Positions 9,204-19,452 of a stretch of 45,719 nt of DNA are shown here, piece by piece. The notes beneath the pieces are model-generated. The model saw only the letters and a list, made by a program, of their open reading frames with translations, was not told the DNA's origin and made no database searches. This stretch comes from a virus: IMG/VR virus record IMGVR_UViG_3300009370_002305, positions 1-45,719 of that record, one strand, 5' to 3'. Both the position numbers and the translations under genes were made by a program. The stretch's first letter is position 1. Every line of letters begins with the position of its first letter.

Positions 9204-9556
9204 TATTTTCGGCCTTGATTCTTCTTAAGCTTATTAATCTCTCTCTTCAGCTCCCTCAACTCTACCTCCAGCTTTATATTGTCATCTTTCAGCTTTAACG
9301 TTGATCGCAAAGACAGAACTATAAGACCAAAGATTCCCTCACCTGGGTTTACTCCATCTAAATCATCAGCAGCAATCAGAAGTCTGTTTAATATTGATAC
9401 AACATTATTATGGTACGCAGGAGTTTGGTTGTCAGGATGAGTCTTGTCTGCAAGCAGCTTCTTGTAATCATTAAAAGCATTTTCAACATTGCTTTGTGCT
9501 TCGCTCTTTTTTGAGTCCATATACTTCGTATTTTTCGGAAGCTTCACATCAGACAT
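9203..9556 (-). CDS. Hypothetical coiled-coil protein, 117 aa
   Basis: The start ATG at 9556 has a textbook AAAGGAGG site 6 bases upstream. The C-terminal third (about 85-117) is a Lys/Glu/Leu heptad stretch (VELRELKREINKLKKN) likely to form a coiled coil with a basic tail. A hydrophobic segment, GIFGLIVLSLRSTL, lies near residue 79. It is bracketed by overlapping genes on both sides. It could be a small scaffold or DNA-associated protein, but no family is recognised. Confidence 0.7.
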   Translation of the reverse strand: MSDVKLPKNTKYMDSKKSEAQSNVENAFNDYKKLLADKTHPDNQTPAYHNNVVSILNRLLIAADDLDGVNPGEGIFGLIVLSLRSTLKLKDDNIKLEVELRELKREINKLKKNQGRK

Positions 9557-9878
9557 TATAATCCTCCTTTAACATTAGCATTATATATATTCCACATTTT
9601 TTATGCATTTTTAAAAACCCCTGTATTCTATGCAGCATATCTTCATCTATAATACCAAATTGTCTATATAAAAAATTAACTATATTAACGCACTTATTAT
9701 AATCATAACATGTTGAATCATATAATCCACACGCATTATCTAGAAAAGAATCTAGCCTAACTCTTCTTGAAGAATCTAATCTTGATAGATCAACTATAGG
9801 GTTTATACATGAGGTGCAATATGTAAATCTCTCAGAATCTACGTGCCCATTGCATCCCAATAAAATATATGCATTCAC
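9549..9878 (-). CDS. Cysteine-rich hypothetical protein, about 109 aa
   Basis: The frame is open from TTG 9890, but I choose GTG at 9878. A GAGG site sits 6 bases before that GTG, while nothing precedes the TTG. The protein has eight cysteines by my count, including YCTSC near the N-terminus and CGLYDSTCYDYNKC in the middle. This suggests a small metal-binding or disulfide-bonded fold. It overlaps the next gene by 8 bases and follows the giant fibre gene closely. I recognise no named zinc-finger family. Confidence 0.6.
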   Translation of the reverse strand: MNAYILLGCNGHVDSERFTYCTSCINPIVDLSRLDSSRRVRLDSFLDNACGLYDSTCYDYNKCVNIVNFLYRQFGIIDEDMLHRIQGFLKMHKKCGIYIMLMLKEDYNV

Positions 9879-9886
9879 AAAATGCC

Positions 9887-12800
9887 TCAATCTACATTGA
9901 ATTGTACGCTAATAGAAGTAAAGGCTCCGGCCAAATCTCTAACTGTTATCTCAAGTATATACTCACCAGGCTCATCGGGCTTAAACTTCATCCATTCGTA
10001 ATTAGTTCCATAAAATATTGGAGGGTTCTCCCATACCGGATTTATAGCTTCTGAGCCAATATTTTTATAACCTGATTGAGCTGGAACTTGTACAAATCTG
10101 GTCTCATAAGTCAAAAGAATCTCTTGATTATTATCCATAAAAACGTTAAGAGAATCTGCGGCACCACCTGTATCTTCTGGATCGAAAGAGAACTCATAAG
10201 AAAGTCCGGTAAGAAGACTCTGTTGAATATTGGCCTGACCTCCCTCTCCAAAGGTAAACAGGTCTCCTCCATTTTGATTATACGTTACAACCGGAGTAGG
10301 AGGCGAGTTTGGATGAACAACATTCTTAATCCCATCATATGTAGCGCTGCCTGTTGCGCCCCCTTCATCTTCAACCTCTAAGTCTAAAACATAATCACCC
10401 GGAGTATCTGGAGTAAAGAAAATAAGGTGTGGAGCGTCATCATTTACATGTACAGAGGAAGTGCTTCCGGCTGGAGTCGTAGAAAGTGTCCATGAATAGG
10501 ACAGGCCTCCGTTCTCTGGATCAGAAGATTCTTCTCCAGAGAAGTCCAGTTTCATGCCAACAACATAAGGCCCCTCAACTGTAGTAAGCAAATCAATTGC
10601 GGCGACCGGATCTTGGTTTACTTGGTTAACTGTAACGGACCTAGTGACCGTTGTTGCAGGAGACTCTAAGCTGTCCGAAACATTGTAAGTTATAATAAAG
10701 TCACCCGAATCATCAGTATTGTAGTCCCACCCACTAACAACGATTGAGCTTGTTAAGTCTCCTTCCTCCATATCAGTTGCAATAGCAAGCGGATCATTAA
10801 ATACTGCGCCCTGATCAACCGTCATACTTGACGCTCCATTGAGCGTAATCACAGGAGGTTGATTTGAAATGGCAACTATATCTCTATCGTCAGTTGCCAC
10901 CCCACCGTTCCCATCATCAACTGATATCTCAACATTAAAAGAACCTGCGGCGTTTATAGTGAAGGCAGTATCTTTAGCAGTAGGCGATGTAAACGTAACG
11001 CTACCCGGGCTTGTTGTGGTCCACTGATATGTTAAGCTATCATTATCTAAATCAGATGATGTAGCATACAGGTTTCCAGACCAACTCAAGCTCTGGTTGT
11101 CGGCGTTCCAAACCCCATAAAGGCTGAGGTCTGAAGTATTTGCATCAATAGTCACAGTTGGATCTTGATTAGGCTGAATTACCTCAATAGACTTTGTATA
11201 AGGAGCGCTCTGAAGGCCATCATTATCCGTAACTATGAACTTAAAGTAAAGAGTTGCGGCACTATCTGGAGCCATGATCCCCAGGGTTCCAACAGAGTTT
11301 GTCCATGGGCCTGCAATGGACTCGCCCACAGCGCTAACCCTCTCCCAAGTATATAAGCTGATTGTTCCATCTGCATCAGAACTCCCCTTATCTTTCAGCA
11401 TGAAAAGCTGGGAAGGATCTAACTGTGTTTGTATAACAATTCCTTCGGTATCATAGTAATCAAATATAGCAACAGGAGCTTGGTTGACAGCCACCGCCGT
11501 TATTGTAGCATTGTCAGAAGCAACTCCTCCCTTGCCATCGTCAACTGTAATTTCAACATAAAAAGAACCTGACGAATCTATAGCGAAAGAAGTATTCTTA
11601 TCATTAGGCGATGTGAACGTAACATTGCTCGGGCTTGTAGTGCTCCACTGATATGTTAACTCATCTCCGTCTGAATCAGATGATGTTGTGTATAGGTTTC
11701 CTGCCCAAAAAACCTGCTCCCCCTCTCCGGTCGGGACTACCACAAGGTCTGAGGAGTCTGCGACAATGGAAACAACAGGGTCCTGGTTAGGCTGGACTAC
11801 GTTAATAGACTTTATAAGAGGGTCACTAGCCTCTCCATCGTTGTCATATACAATCAGCCTGTAATAAAGAGTCATCTCAGAGTCTCCAGCCTGCAATGAA
11901 ATCTCAGTAAGAGCAGGTCCTTCCAAGGTCTCACCCACTGGGGCTCCAGCCCCATTAACGGGAGTCCATGAATATAGGGCTATAGTTCCGTCATCATCAG
12001 AGCTGCCTGCGTCTTTTAGCCTGAAGCCCTCATTAAGCTCAACCTGGGTTATAACGGTTAACTCTTCCGGATCATAAATTTCAAATAAAGCTGTCGGCTT
12101 TATATTAACAGCAGATATAGGGATGGTCTGAGTTGTTGATGCAGACACATTAAGATCATCTTTAACTGTTAGTTTTATTTCAAAATCGCCTTCAACACCA
12201 GGGGTGAAATAAGAGTCTTCTTTGTCAGCGTCTATTATAGTAAAGCTGTCCGGTCCAGAAATCACTTCCCACAGCCAGGACGCTATCGTTCCATCTGGAT
12301 CAGATGAAGTGGAGGTGAGGTTTATCTGAGCCGATGGAACAAGAACTTCCCCTTGATCTGGCGCATACGAAAAACTTGCTATAGGAAGTGCGTTTACAGA
12401 CAGACCTTTGGTTAGAGAAGTTTGTTCATTGCCATCACTTACTGATAAGTCAAAAGAGTAATCCCCATAAGCTGACGGTGTATATGTAAAACTTTCACCT
12501 GTAGTTAGAAACTCAGAAACGTCAAGCGCAGAACTATCTGGGGCCGTAGCTGCCCATGTCCAGACCAAAGCATCATTTTCAGGATCTGATACCGTAGGAA
12601 CAATAGTTACAGTGTCGCCAAGGTTAATTCCAACAACGGGGCCAGCATCGAGCTCAAACACAAAATCAACTAGAGGGGCCAAGTTTACAGCGTTTGCCAC
12701 TATTGTTACAGAGTCGGTATCAATGCCTCCATTTCCATCGTCTACCTCTACCTGTATCTCATAAGATCCAGACGCAGCTATCACAATCTCGGTGTCCTCT

Positions 12801-15406
12801 GAATCTGGAGTGATAAAAGATACGTTTACAGAATCAGCAGTCCACGTATATGTTAAGCTATCATTATCCGGATCAGACGATGTTGCATAAAGGTTTCCTG
12901 GCCAAACTGTGCCTGTATCCGTAGCAACCCCAACAATACTAAGTGTCGAAGCTTCTTCATCAATATTTATAATTGGCGCTTGATTAGCAGAAGCAACAGA
13001 TAAGCTGAAAGAAGCCTCTGTGCTTTCCAGAATTCCATCACTGACTTTTAGCTTTACGACTATATTAGAGCCGCCCATATCCTGAGTGTCTATAGCAAAC
13101 AAGCTTTCTATCGGAGGGCTGTCGTCCGAAACTCCATCGACACTAATGTCCCAAAGGTAACTAACAATAACATCCCCATCTGAATCAAATGAGCTTGTTC
13201 CATCAAAAGTGACATGGCTTCCTTCTTGCACAGAATCACCACTTGTCAGAACAATGGGGTCTTCTTCATTATCGTTATCAATATATACTTCCAGGCCAGC
13301 GTCAGGAGGGTTGTTTGCAAGCTGTTCCTGCCCCTCTATTCCGTGATAATGAGCCGTTATATACCACTCTCTGATTTCTGCGCCTTCTGGATAATTTAAA
13401 GAAAGATGGATTGCTTCATTGGGATGAAGCGTATATGAATTATTAAATATTAATCCGTCTAAAGTATCAAGGCTATCTGGCTCTGATTTAATCAAAACAG
13501 ACACAGGCCCTTGATCTCCTAACATTGTTCGGTTTTTTATAGCAAAGAAGTCCCCATGCCGCCAGGGCTTCTCTGGAATTTCTGGATCTGGAATTTCTGG
13601 AATCAAAACGTGTCCAGCCTGATTCCACTCTTCATCTATGATAATAAGCTTATTAAGGTCTTCCCTTATAACTCTAATGTTGTAATCAAAAACCTCTGGG
13701 TCATCTTGCTCACCTGGAAATGGCCAAGACTTCTTCTTCGGAATAATCCCAGAGTCTTGTTGCTTATAAAAAACGTCTCCTGTTTCAGAATTCCACAGAA
13801 CCTGCTTTCCCTCTCCAGAGGTTAGGTCGTTTATCCTAAGGGGAATCTCTGAATCATCACCCCGAATATGAAGCCTTCTCAGAGGTTCACCATCATTAGG
13901 GTTAATCCCCACCCATGCATTAGAATTTACTTTAATTGCATTAAGCAAGCCAGAACCACTATTTATATTAAAATCCAGTTGAGACTTATCGTCTGCGCTT
14001 TCACCCTCATGAGAAGCCTGTATGTTTGCCAAAGTATATGGAGCGGGTGAATCACCGGCAGCACCCTCTATTCCCTCAAAAGCTAACTCTGTCATTCTTG
14101 CTTCGGCACCATTGCTTTGGTCTAAGTTAGAAATTGTAACCACAGGATGATCAGACGCTGTTCCTTCGCTTTTGTTATAATAAAAACTTCCACTCCCAGC
14201 AAAAGCATCTCCATCCCTATACTGAATTGATCCGTCTGGCCCGTCAGGTTCGGAGGCGCTCATAGACTGAGTCTCCCAAACTCCACTCGTTTCGTTAAAG
14301 ATCAAGACTTCGCCTTCTGTTGGAGCCAGATCATTATCTACATCAGTTAATTCTTTTAATTCTTTTGGTCCGCCAAGAAGATCTACTATATTTCCATCTT
14401 TATCTTTATAATGTAAATGATTTTGGATATGTGAGTGTGAGCCGTCTGAAACAAACAGAGCCCCATAGCCTGCTCCCGTGGGAATCTCATCAGGATCATA
14501 CTCTGACAGGACAAGTCCCGTGGGATCAATTAGGCCAACAACCGTTAACTTCCCTCCTACATCTAAATCTCCAGAGAAATTTCCGCTTCCATCAACATCA
14601 AGGGCCATAGTGGGCGTCTTATTGATCCCAACTCTTCCATCTCCAATTACCCGTATTATGTCTGAACCACCACCGGCTCCATCAAAGTCTCCATACCATA
14701 GGTTAAAGGCAGAGTTCTCAGGTGAGCCCCCTGCTCCAGACTCTCCGTACAGCGTCCACTCGTGACTATCTCCAAACGGGCCAGCATTATCTGCTGTATT
14801 GGTAAATAAAATCCTTCCGCCGTCGTTGTCGTCATCTTCGTGAATTAACAAATGCGGAACACCAGTCCCAGAATCATTCTTTACAGTAAGTTTCCCACGC
14901 GGATCAGATGTTCCTATTCCTACTCTTTGCTCTGCATAATTGTATACGAACCCAGCATCACCACCAAACTCTCCGCCCTCATTGTATTGAACATGCGTAT
15001 CACTCCCGCCTATTGTCATAGATAAGTCTAAGTAGTAACACCTGTCTCCAAAAGAGTCTTCTGTATATTCCGGAATAGCATGGCCGCCGCCGCTTGGTCC
15101 GTATACTGATTCCGAATAACACTGTATGTTTACAGCTTGAACGGCAGGGTCTGTTCCGTCATATCCTCCCAAATTTTGATGTGACAAGACACCTCTTACA
15201 TGTGAACCATTAGTGAGCAACACCTTTGACGCATGACCATCGGCATGAATTCCGTCATGAACATGTCCAGCAACCACCGGATCATGTTCGCCAGCTTCTG
15301 TGTTATAGCCATACTCTCCACCATACAGTGCATTCATAACCTCTGCGGTTACTACAGTCACCGCTGAAGTATAACGAGTTAGCTTATTGTCACTATCGGT
15401 TGCCAT
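9887..15406 (-). CDS. Giant tail-fibre/adhesin with PKD/Ig-like repeats, 1839 aa
   Basis: The start (ATG 15406) has an AGGAG site. Residues 1 to about 65 match the N-terminus of the next fibre upstream, including MATDSD, SAVTVVTA and an HVHDG-x-HADGH histidine motif. This is probably the virion attachment domain. Residues about 130-560 hold phage-fibre phrases such as VGIGTSDPRGKLTVK and WVGINP. From about residue 700 to the end there are ten or eleven Ig-like repeats. Most are PKD type, with NQ(A/D)P starts, SSDxDxD cores and YxW strands; one is a bacterial Ig/DUF5011-like unit (GASSMTVDQGAVF). Such repeats usually act as rigid spacers or carbohydrate and protein binders at the cell surface. 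No signal peptide is seen. Confidence 0.88.
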   Translation of the reverse strand: MATDSDNKLTRYTSAVTVVTAEVMNALYGGEYGYNTEAGEHDPVVAGHVHDGIHADGHASKVLLTNGSHVRGVLSHQNLGGYDGTDPAVQAVNIQCYSESVYGPSGGGHAIPEYTEDSFGDRCYYLDLSMTIGGSDTHVQYNEGGEFGGDAGFVYNYAEQRVGIGTSDPRGKLTVKNDSGTGVPHLLIHEDDDNDGGRILFTNTADNAGPFGDSHEWTLYGESGAGGSPENSAFNLWYGDFDGAGGGSDIIRVIGDGRVGINKTPTMALDVDGSGNFSGDLDVGGKLTVVGLIDPTGLVLSEYDPDEIPTGAGYGALFVSDGSHSHIQNHLHYKDKDGNIVDLLGGPKELKELTDVDNDLAPTEGEVLIFNETSGVWETQSMSASEPDGPDGSIQYRDGDAFAGSGSFYYNKSEGTASDHPVVTISNLDQSNGAEARMTELAFEGIEGAAGDSPAPYTLANIQASHEGESADDKSQLDFNINSGSGLLNAIKVNSNAWVGINPNDGEPLRRLHIRGDDSEIPLRINDLTSGEGKQVLWNSETGDVFYKQQDSGIIPKKKSWPFPGEQDDPEVFDYNIRVIREDLNKLIIIDEEWNQAGHVLIPEIPDPEIPEKPWRHGDFFAIKNRTMLGDQGPVSVLIKSEPDSLDTLDGLIFNNSYTLHPNEAIHLSLNYPEGAEIREWYITAHYHGIEGQEQLANNPPDAGLEVYIDNDNEEDPIVLTSGDSVQEGSHVTFDGTSSFDSDGDVIVSYLWDISVDGVSDDSPPIESLFAIDTQDMGGSNIVVKLKVSDGILESTEASFSLSVASANQAPIINIDEEASTLSIVGVATDTGTVWPGNLYATSSDPDNDSLTYTWTADSVNVSFITPDSEDTEIVIAASGSYEIQVEVDDGNGGIDTDSVTIVANAVNLAPLVDFVFELDAGPVVGINLGDTVTIVPTVSDPENDALVWTWAATAPDSSALDVSEFLTTGESFTYTPSAYGDYSFDLSVSDGNEQTSLTKGLSVNALPIASFSYAPDQGEVLVPSAQINLTSTSSDPDGTIASWLWEVISGPDSFTIIDADKEDSYFTPGVEGDFEIKLTVKDDLNVSASTTQTIPISAVNIKPTALFEIYDPEELTVITQVELNEGFRLKDAGSSDDDGTIALYSWTPVNGAGAPVGETLEGPALTEISLQAGDSEMTLYYRLIVYDNDGEASDPLIKSINVVQPNQDPVVSIVADSSDLVVVPTGEGEQVFWAGNLYTTSSDSDGDELTYQWSTTSPSNVTFTSPNDKNTSFAIDSSGSFYVEITVDDGKGGVASDNATITAVAVNQAPVAIFDYYDTEGIVIQTQLDPSQLFMLKDKGSSDADGTISLYTWERVSAVGESIAGPWTNSVGTLGIMAPDSAATLYFKFIVTDNDGLQSAPYTKSIEVIQPNQDPTVTIDANTSDLSLYGVWNADNQSLSWSGNLYATSSDLDNDSLTYQWTTTSPGSVTFTSPTAKDTAFTINAAGSFNVEISVDDGNGGVATDDRDIVAISNQPPVITLNGASSMTVDQGAVFNDPLAIATDMEEGDLTSSIVVSGWDYNTDDSGDFIITYNVSDSLESPATTVTRSVTVNQVNQDPVAAIDLLTTVEGPYVVGMKLDFSGEESSDPENGGLSYSWTLSTTPAGSTSSVHVNDDAPHLIFFTPDTPGDYVLDLEVEDEGGATGSATYDGIKNVVHPNSPPTPVVTYNQNGGDLFTFGEGGQANIQQSLLTGLSYEFSFDPEDTGGAADSLNVFMDNNQEILLTYETRFVQVPAQSGYKNIGSEAINPVWENPPIFYGTNYEWMKFKPDEPGEYILEITVRDLAGAFTSISVQFNVD

Positions 15407-15414
15407 TCATTCTC

Positions 15415-18400
15415 CTATGGTCCGGCTGGTCCCCAAATTAAAGTCAACAAGGTTTCTGCGATTTGAACTTTTGCAACAAGACTTTCTCCGACATACCTGT
15501 TCCCCGTGCCTTGACCGCCCAGAAGAGTACCGCCAGTTCCCGGTATTACATCAGTAGGTTCACCAGAGTTATTCAGCAAATATAAAGAAAATACTGCCTG
15601 ATCTAAATTCGTTACAGTTGCTGACGCTGGAGCCGCACCGGCCCCGCCCCAGAAGGGATCATGCGTAAAAGAGATCTCGAAATCTGACCCAGCGTTGCCT
15701 GGACCAAGCGGGTCCACTGCAGCCAAAGGAACGCCCCCTGCCGTACTCATCGTAGAAACCAACGCTCCACTATACTTAACGCTTCCATCAAACTGTGTTG
15801 ATATAAATCCTTTGTACGTAAAAGATACTGCATGATGCCCATTGCCTACTGCTTGGCCTTCAGTAAAGCTTAAAACACCATCTATTACAAAGGAGTAGCA
15901 ACCAGGATATCTGGGATAAAATCTTCTGCCAGAAGATGAATGATCATCATCTCCGTCTAAACTTGCTATAAAATCAAAAGTAGTTATTGCGGGAGCCGCA
16001 GCTGGAATCCATATCTTGCCTTCTTCAAGCGTATAATCCCAACTTCCAAACGCTGTCAAATCAAAGGTCTGAGCACTTCCCGGTGCCTTTGGCTCATCAG
16101 GAGTTGCGCTATCTCCAAGCATAACATTTGGAAACTCACCTACAGGGATAGAGGGTTCTCCCGACATCCATCCAGACAACTCTGCCCACCCCGTTATCGG
16201 ATATCCAAGGGATGCATATTTGACGGCAGAAAAGCCCCCTGCAGCCTGTGATACTTGCCCATATAAATAAGAATAGCTCTCTCTGCCACACGCTACTGAA
16301 AAGAAGGGTCTTGGGCTCGGCACTAAGTTAGAGGCAGAGCCGGTACGCAAGTTGCCATCAAACGGCCGTGTATAGCTGGCTATAAAATTAGAAGATCCAT
16401 TTAAAATAGTCGAATGATGACTGCCAGCTATAATGTTAGAATAATAACCAGAGAGCATGTCATAAGGAGGTGCGTTATTTCCGGTGTCATCAATAAAAGT
16501 ACCGCCGCCTAATATGGTAGAGCCCCAAGATTCTAATATATGATTTTGACTTCCACTAACAATAGTCGAATACAAACTGGTATCCGAAAAGCTGGCACTA
16601 GTAGTAGAGGTTATAACGTTTCCTATTCCACTTAAAACATAAGAGGACTGAACCCCAAAGCCCGTAGGCGAGGCAAGTTTAAGCCATGGAGATATATCGG
16701 TATTGTCATGTGCGTTTATTGCATTTTCATACCCACAAACCACTCCTGAGTAATACACATCATCTGAGTCCTGAGCTATAACTATTAAGTTCTTTCCCCC
16801 ATGTCCTATAAAAGAATTTTCTATAACAGGCTTTGGGCTTGGAAATCCGACTCCTGCAGCGGCCATGATCTCATTTTGACTGCCCCCAAAAATCGAGCAA
16901 CTTTGCGGTACAGCCTCACTTCCCCCTATGTTGTTGTATTTTCCCCCTAAGATAAAGTTTAAATCGCCAGAGTTAGAGGCAGACCCGTTTATATGATTGC
17001 TTCTGCCTGAAAAGATTCCAGAGCAAACCGATGTATTCCCCACCACTACTGCGCCCAAAAAGTTGGACCAGTAAGCTTTTCCAATAGTAAGTGTATCACC
17101 AGTTCCTGGGTCAATACCCGTAGCTGTATCTCCATCTCCATCTGCATTATCAATGTCATAATCAGGATTTACCCCGCCTCCTCCTAAAATAACAGAATGA
17201 GGAGAGTTTTCAATTGCGTTGCCAAAACCAGAACCAATAAAGGAATAGTCCGACTGAACAAGATTTCCTGTTCCCCCAGCAATAGTTGAGTATCCGCCCT
17301 CTATGCGGCATCCCGCTCCACCTGAAATATTTGAAAAGACCCCAGTGTTTGAAACCTCATTGTCCTTCCCTCCGGCTACAACCGAATGCTCTTTATAGGC
17401 ATGGTTGTTTTCTCCTCCAGATACAACAGAATAATCTCCCTCTGAGGTATTCCCGTAGCCACCGGAAACAGACGCTCCAATGCTGTTTGATGTATTTTCA
17501 TAACCACCGGCAACCACAGTGTATGCTGCCTCTGAAGAATTCTTTCTGCCTCCGGACACAACAGAGGCTAAGCCACTTGCAGTGTTTATATGATCCGGAG
17601 TTGTGTTGCCTCCGCCACCGGCAACTACAGAATAGTCTCCCTCCGCTGTATTATACTGCCCTCCAGAGACTGCAGAGAGAGACCCAGATGCAGTATTTAA
17701 AGAGCCTCCAGAAACTGTGCTACCTGAATTAGATGCCACATTACTCTGTCCTCCAGAAACTGTGCTGCTCAAGCCAGACGCAGTATTTGAAGCGCCACCT
17801 GAGACAGAGCCATATTCTTCTGTTGCAGAGTTGCCCTTCCCTCCAGAGACCGTGGAGTTGTCTCCGCTTGCAACATTAGAATCGTCTGGATCAGTAGGGC
17901 CTCCGCCCCCTGCAACCACAGAGTGATTTCCGGAAGCCACATTAGTCTCGCCTCCAGATATAACTGAAAATTGGCCGCTAACTTTATTAAGCTTTCCTCC
18001 GGAGACCACAGAGTGTTCTTCGTTAACCTCATTGCTCTGTCCGCCTGAGACCACAGAGTGATGTATGGTAACCTTGTTTTCTTCACCGCCAGATATAACT
18101 GAGTTATTTGAACTATTCTCGTTCTTTAGCCCTCCGGATATGACTGTCTGATTGCCTTCCAAGAGGTTCTCAAAACCTCCGGATATTACAGAATAAGCAC
18201 TTCCGCTAATGGCATTTCCGGCTCCTCCAGATATTGCACAAGCCCACTCCGTCAGACTGCCCGTTATGGAGTTAGACCATCCGCCTGAAACTGTAGAGTA
18301 GATTTGATCAGTCGAATTGGAAATGCCTCCAGCTATTGTAGCATAAAGGCCGAATTGTTCTACAGTATTGCTCCCTCCTCCTGAAATTACAGAAAGCTCT

Positions 18401-19086
18401 CCTATCGCGGTGTTGTTATATCCAAAGGCTGCAGAGTAAGAACCTCTATTAGACTCATCCCACTGATCGCCATCTGCCGATCCCGCCCTGAAAGAAGCAT
18501 TTGATTTATCAAACTGAAGCCTATTATCACCCCTTCCGTCAAGTTCATCGAGATCATTTAATGACTCTGACCCAAAGACAAAATCAAATCCCTCTGTGGC
18601 AAGCCATACGTCCTCTATGTCCTCATAAGAAGATCCGTCAAAGGTTTGGTTTCTTTGTCTTATTAACTTGTTCTCAGAGCCATCTCCAGCAGGATCTTCC
18701 TCTTCTACGAAAGGGAAGTCTGCCCTGATAGCTCTTAGGTCTAAATAATAATATGTCTTTCCCGAGTCTACATCAACTCTATACTCTGGGATTGCGTCAT
18801 CTACGTTTATAGTGTCCCAAACGTTTCTCTTCATCACAGCGTCATCTGCGAGGTTAGGGTTAGTTAGCATGTCTTCAACATGCTCAACTAAATGTATTTT
18901 TCTTCCGTGTCCATCACCATGCTCACCATCGTGTACGTGTCCACGCACACGTGGGTCATCTGCGTCTATTGAAGAGGCATCGGCCGAACCATAAAGGCCT
19001 CCAAATACCGAATTGGCAAAATCTGCCGTAACCACCGTGACTGCAGATTCGAATTTTGTTAGCTTTGAATCGCTATCTGTAGCCAT
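15415..19086 (-). CDS. Giant fibre with YadA-head-like beta-roll repeats, 1223 aa
   Basis: The N-terminus (MATDSDSKLTKFESAVTVVTA, then HVHDGEHGDGHGRK) is homologous to that of the other giant fibre, so both probably attach to the same virion part. From about residue 230 to 640 there are two dozen or more repeats of the form SVVSGGxxNxAxGxx, each about 14-21 residues. They resemble the head repeats of trimeric autotransporter adhesins (YadA/Hep_Hag), which form left-handed beta rolls. More divergent copies continue to about 950 (ILGGKYNNIGG, TILNGSSNFI). The last 200 residues are non-repetitive and may form the tip. The stop lies 8 bases before the next fibre start. Host binding is inference. 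Confidence 0.88.
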   Translation of the reverse strand: MATDSDSKLTKFESAVTVVTADFANSVFGGLYGSADASSIDADDPRVRGHVHDGEHGDGHGRKIHLVEHVEDMLTNPNLADDAVMKRNVWDTINVDDAIPEYRVDVDSGKTYYYLDLRAIRADFPFVEEEDPAGDGSENKLIRQRNQTFDGSSYEDIEDVWLATEGFDFVFGSESLNDLDELDGRGDNRLQFDKSNASFRAGSADGDQWDESNRGSYSAAFGYNNTAIGELSVISGGGSNTVEQFGLYATIAGGISNSTDQIYSTVSGGWSNSITGSLTEWACAISGGAGNAISGSAYSVISGGFENLLEGNQTVISGGLKNENSSNNSVISGGEENKVTIHHSVVSGGQSNEVNEEHSVVSGGKLNKVSGQFSVISGGETNVASGNHSVVAGGGGPTDPDDSNVASGDNSTVSGGKGNSATEEYGSVSGGASNTASGLSSTVSGGQSNVASNSGSTVSGGSLNTASGSLSAVSGGQYNTAEGDYSVVAGGGGNTTPDHINTASGLASVVSGGRKNSSEAAYTVVAGGYENTSNSIGASVSGGYGNTSEGDYSVVSGGENNHAYKEHSVVAGGKDNEVSNTGVFSNISGGAGCRIEGGYSTIAGGTGNLVQSDYSFIGSGFGNAIENSPHSVILGGGGVNPDYDIDNADGDGDTATGIDPGTGDTLTIGKAYWSNFLGAVVVGNTSVCSGIFSGRSNHINGSASNSGDLNFILGGKYNNIGGSEAVPQSCSIFGGSQNEIMAAAGVGFPSPKPVIENSFIGHGGKNLIVIAQDSDDVYYSGVVCGYENAINAHDNTDISPWLKLASPTGFGVQSSYVLSGIGNVITSTTSASFSDTSLYSTIVSGSQNHILESWGSTILGGGTFIDDTGNNAPPYDMLSGYYSNIIAGSHHSTILNGSSNFIASYTRPFDGNLRTGSASNLVPSPRPFFSVACGRESYSYLYGQVSQAAGGFSAVKYASLGYPITGWAELSGWMSGEPSIPVGEFPNVMLGDSATPDEPKAPGSAQTFDLTAFGSWDYTLEEGKIWIPAAAPAITTFDFIASLDGDDDHSSSGRRFYPRYPGCYSFVIDGVLSFTEGQAVGNGHHAVSFTYKGFISTQFDGSVKYSGALVSTMSTAGGVPLAAVDPLGPGNAGSDFEISFTHDPFWGGAGAAPASATVTNLDQAVFSLYLLNNSGEPTDVIPGTGGTLLGGQGTGNRYVGESLVAKVQIAETLLTLIWGPAGP

Positions 19087-19095
19087 TACTTTCCT

Positions 19096-19386
19096 TTATT
19101 CTAAATCTATATTTTTAAAATGCTTCTTTATCTTGTCACTTACTTTAAACTTAACAGATTTGTACGGCTTTAAAAGCATTTCTTCTTGTGTCTTTGGATT
19201 TCTGACTGGGCGTGCTGAATGTTCATATAAAAAGAACTTACCAAACCCAACGATTGATACTTCGCCGTCTTCTTCTAAACCGCCAATAATAGAGTCCACT
19301 AGCTCGTCTATAACCTGTAGAGCCTCTTTCTGTGACAACAGAGTCTTCTCTGCAATCTTTTTCGCTAATTCTCTTTTGTTTATCAT
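19096..19386 (-). CDS. HU/IHF-family DNA-binding protein
   Basis: The 96-residue length and pattern match the HU/IHF fold. An N-terminal MINKRELAKKIAEKTLLSQ helix leads to a second helix, ALQVIDELVDSIIGGLE, and then the beta core VSIVGFGKFFLYEHSARPVR. The ARPVRNPKTQE segment is the typical DNA-gripping arm tip (ARxGRNPxTGE in bacterial HU). The C-terminus is Lys-rich. It would bend and compact DNA, in phage possibly for replication, packaging or transcription. It lies directly behind the two giant fibres and is read with a 7-base-spaced AGGG site. Confidence 0.93.
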   Translation of the reverse strand: MINKRELAKKIAEKTLLSQKEALQVIDELVDSIIGGLEEDGEVSIVGFGKFFLYEHSARPVRNPKTQEEMLLKPYKSVKFKVSDKIKKHFKNIDLE

Positions 19387-19452
19387 ACTCTAACCCTTAA
19401 ACGCATATGTGCGTGCATTGTCGATACAAACACAATTATTAATAGTAGTCTG

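Noticed and set aside
17286-17732. Plus-strand ORF of 148 codons opposite the YadA-like repeats
   Set aside because: It is rich in Leu, Arg, Pro and Cys from reading the antisense of a repetitive gene, has no ribosome binding site, and the minus strand holds a clear fibre. All other plus-strand frames are rejected for similar reasons.
17170-18400. Regularly spaced short repeats resembling a CRISPR array
   Set aside because: The repeats are coding units of about 14-21 codons (SGGxxNxA) within one long frame. They vary in sequence and lack constant repeats and unique spacers.
19387-19452. Inverted repeat ACGCA-TATG-TGCGT as an operator upstream of the HU-like gene
   Set aside because: Five-base arms are too short to support a call, and no second copy was noticed.
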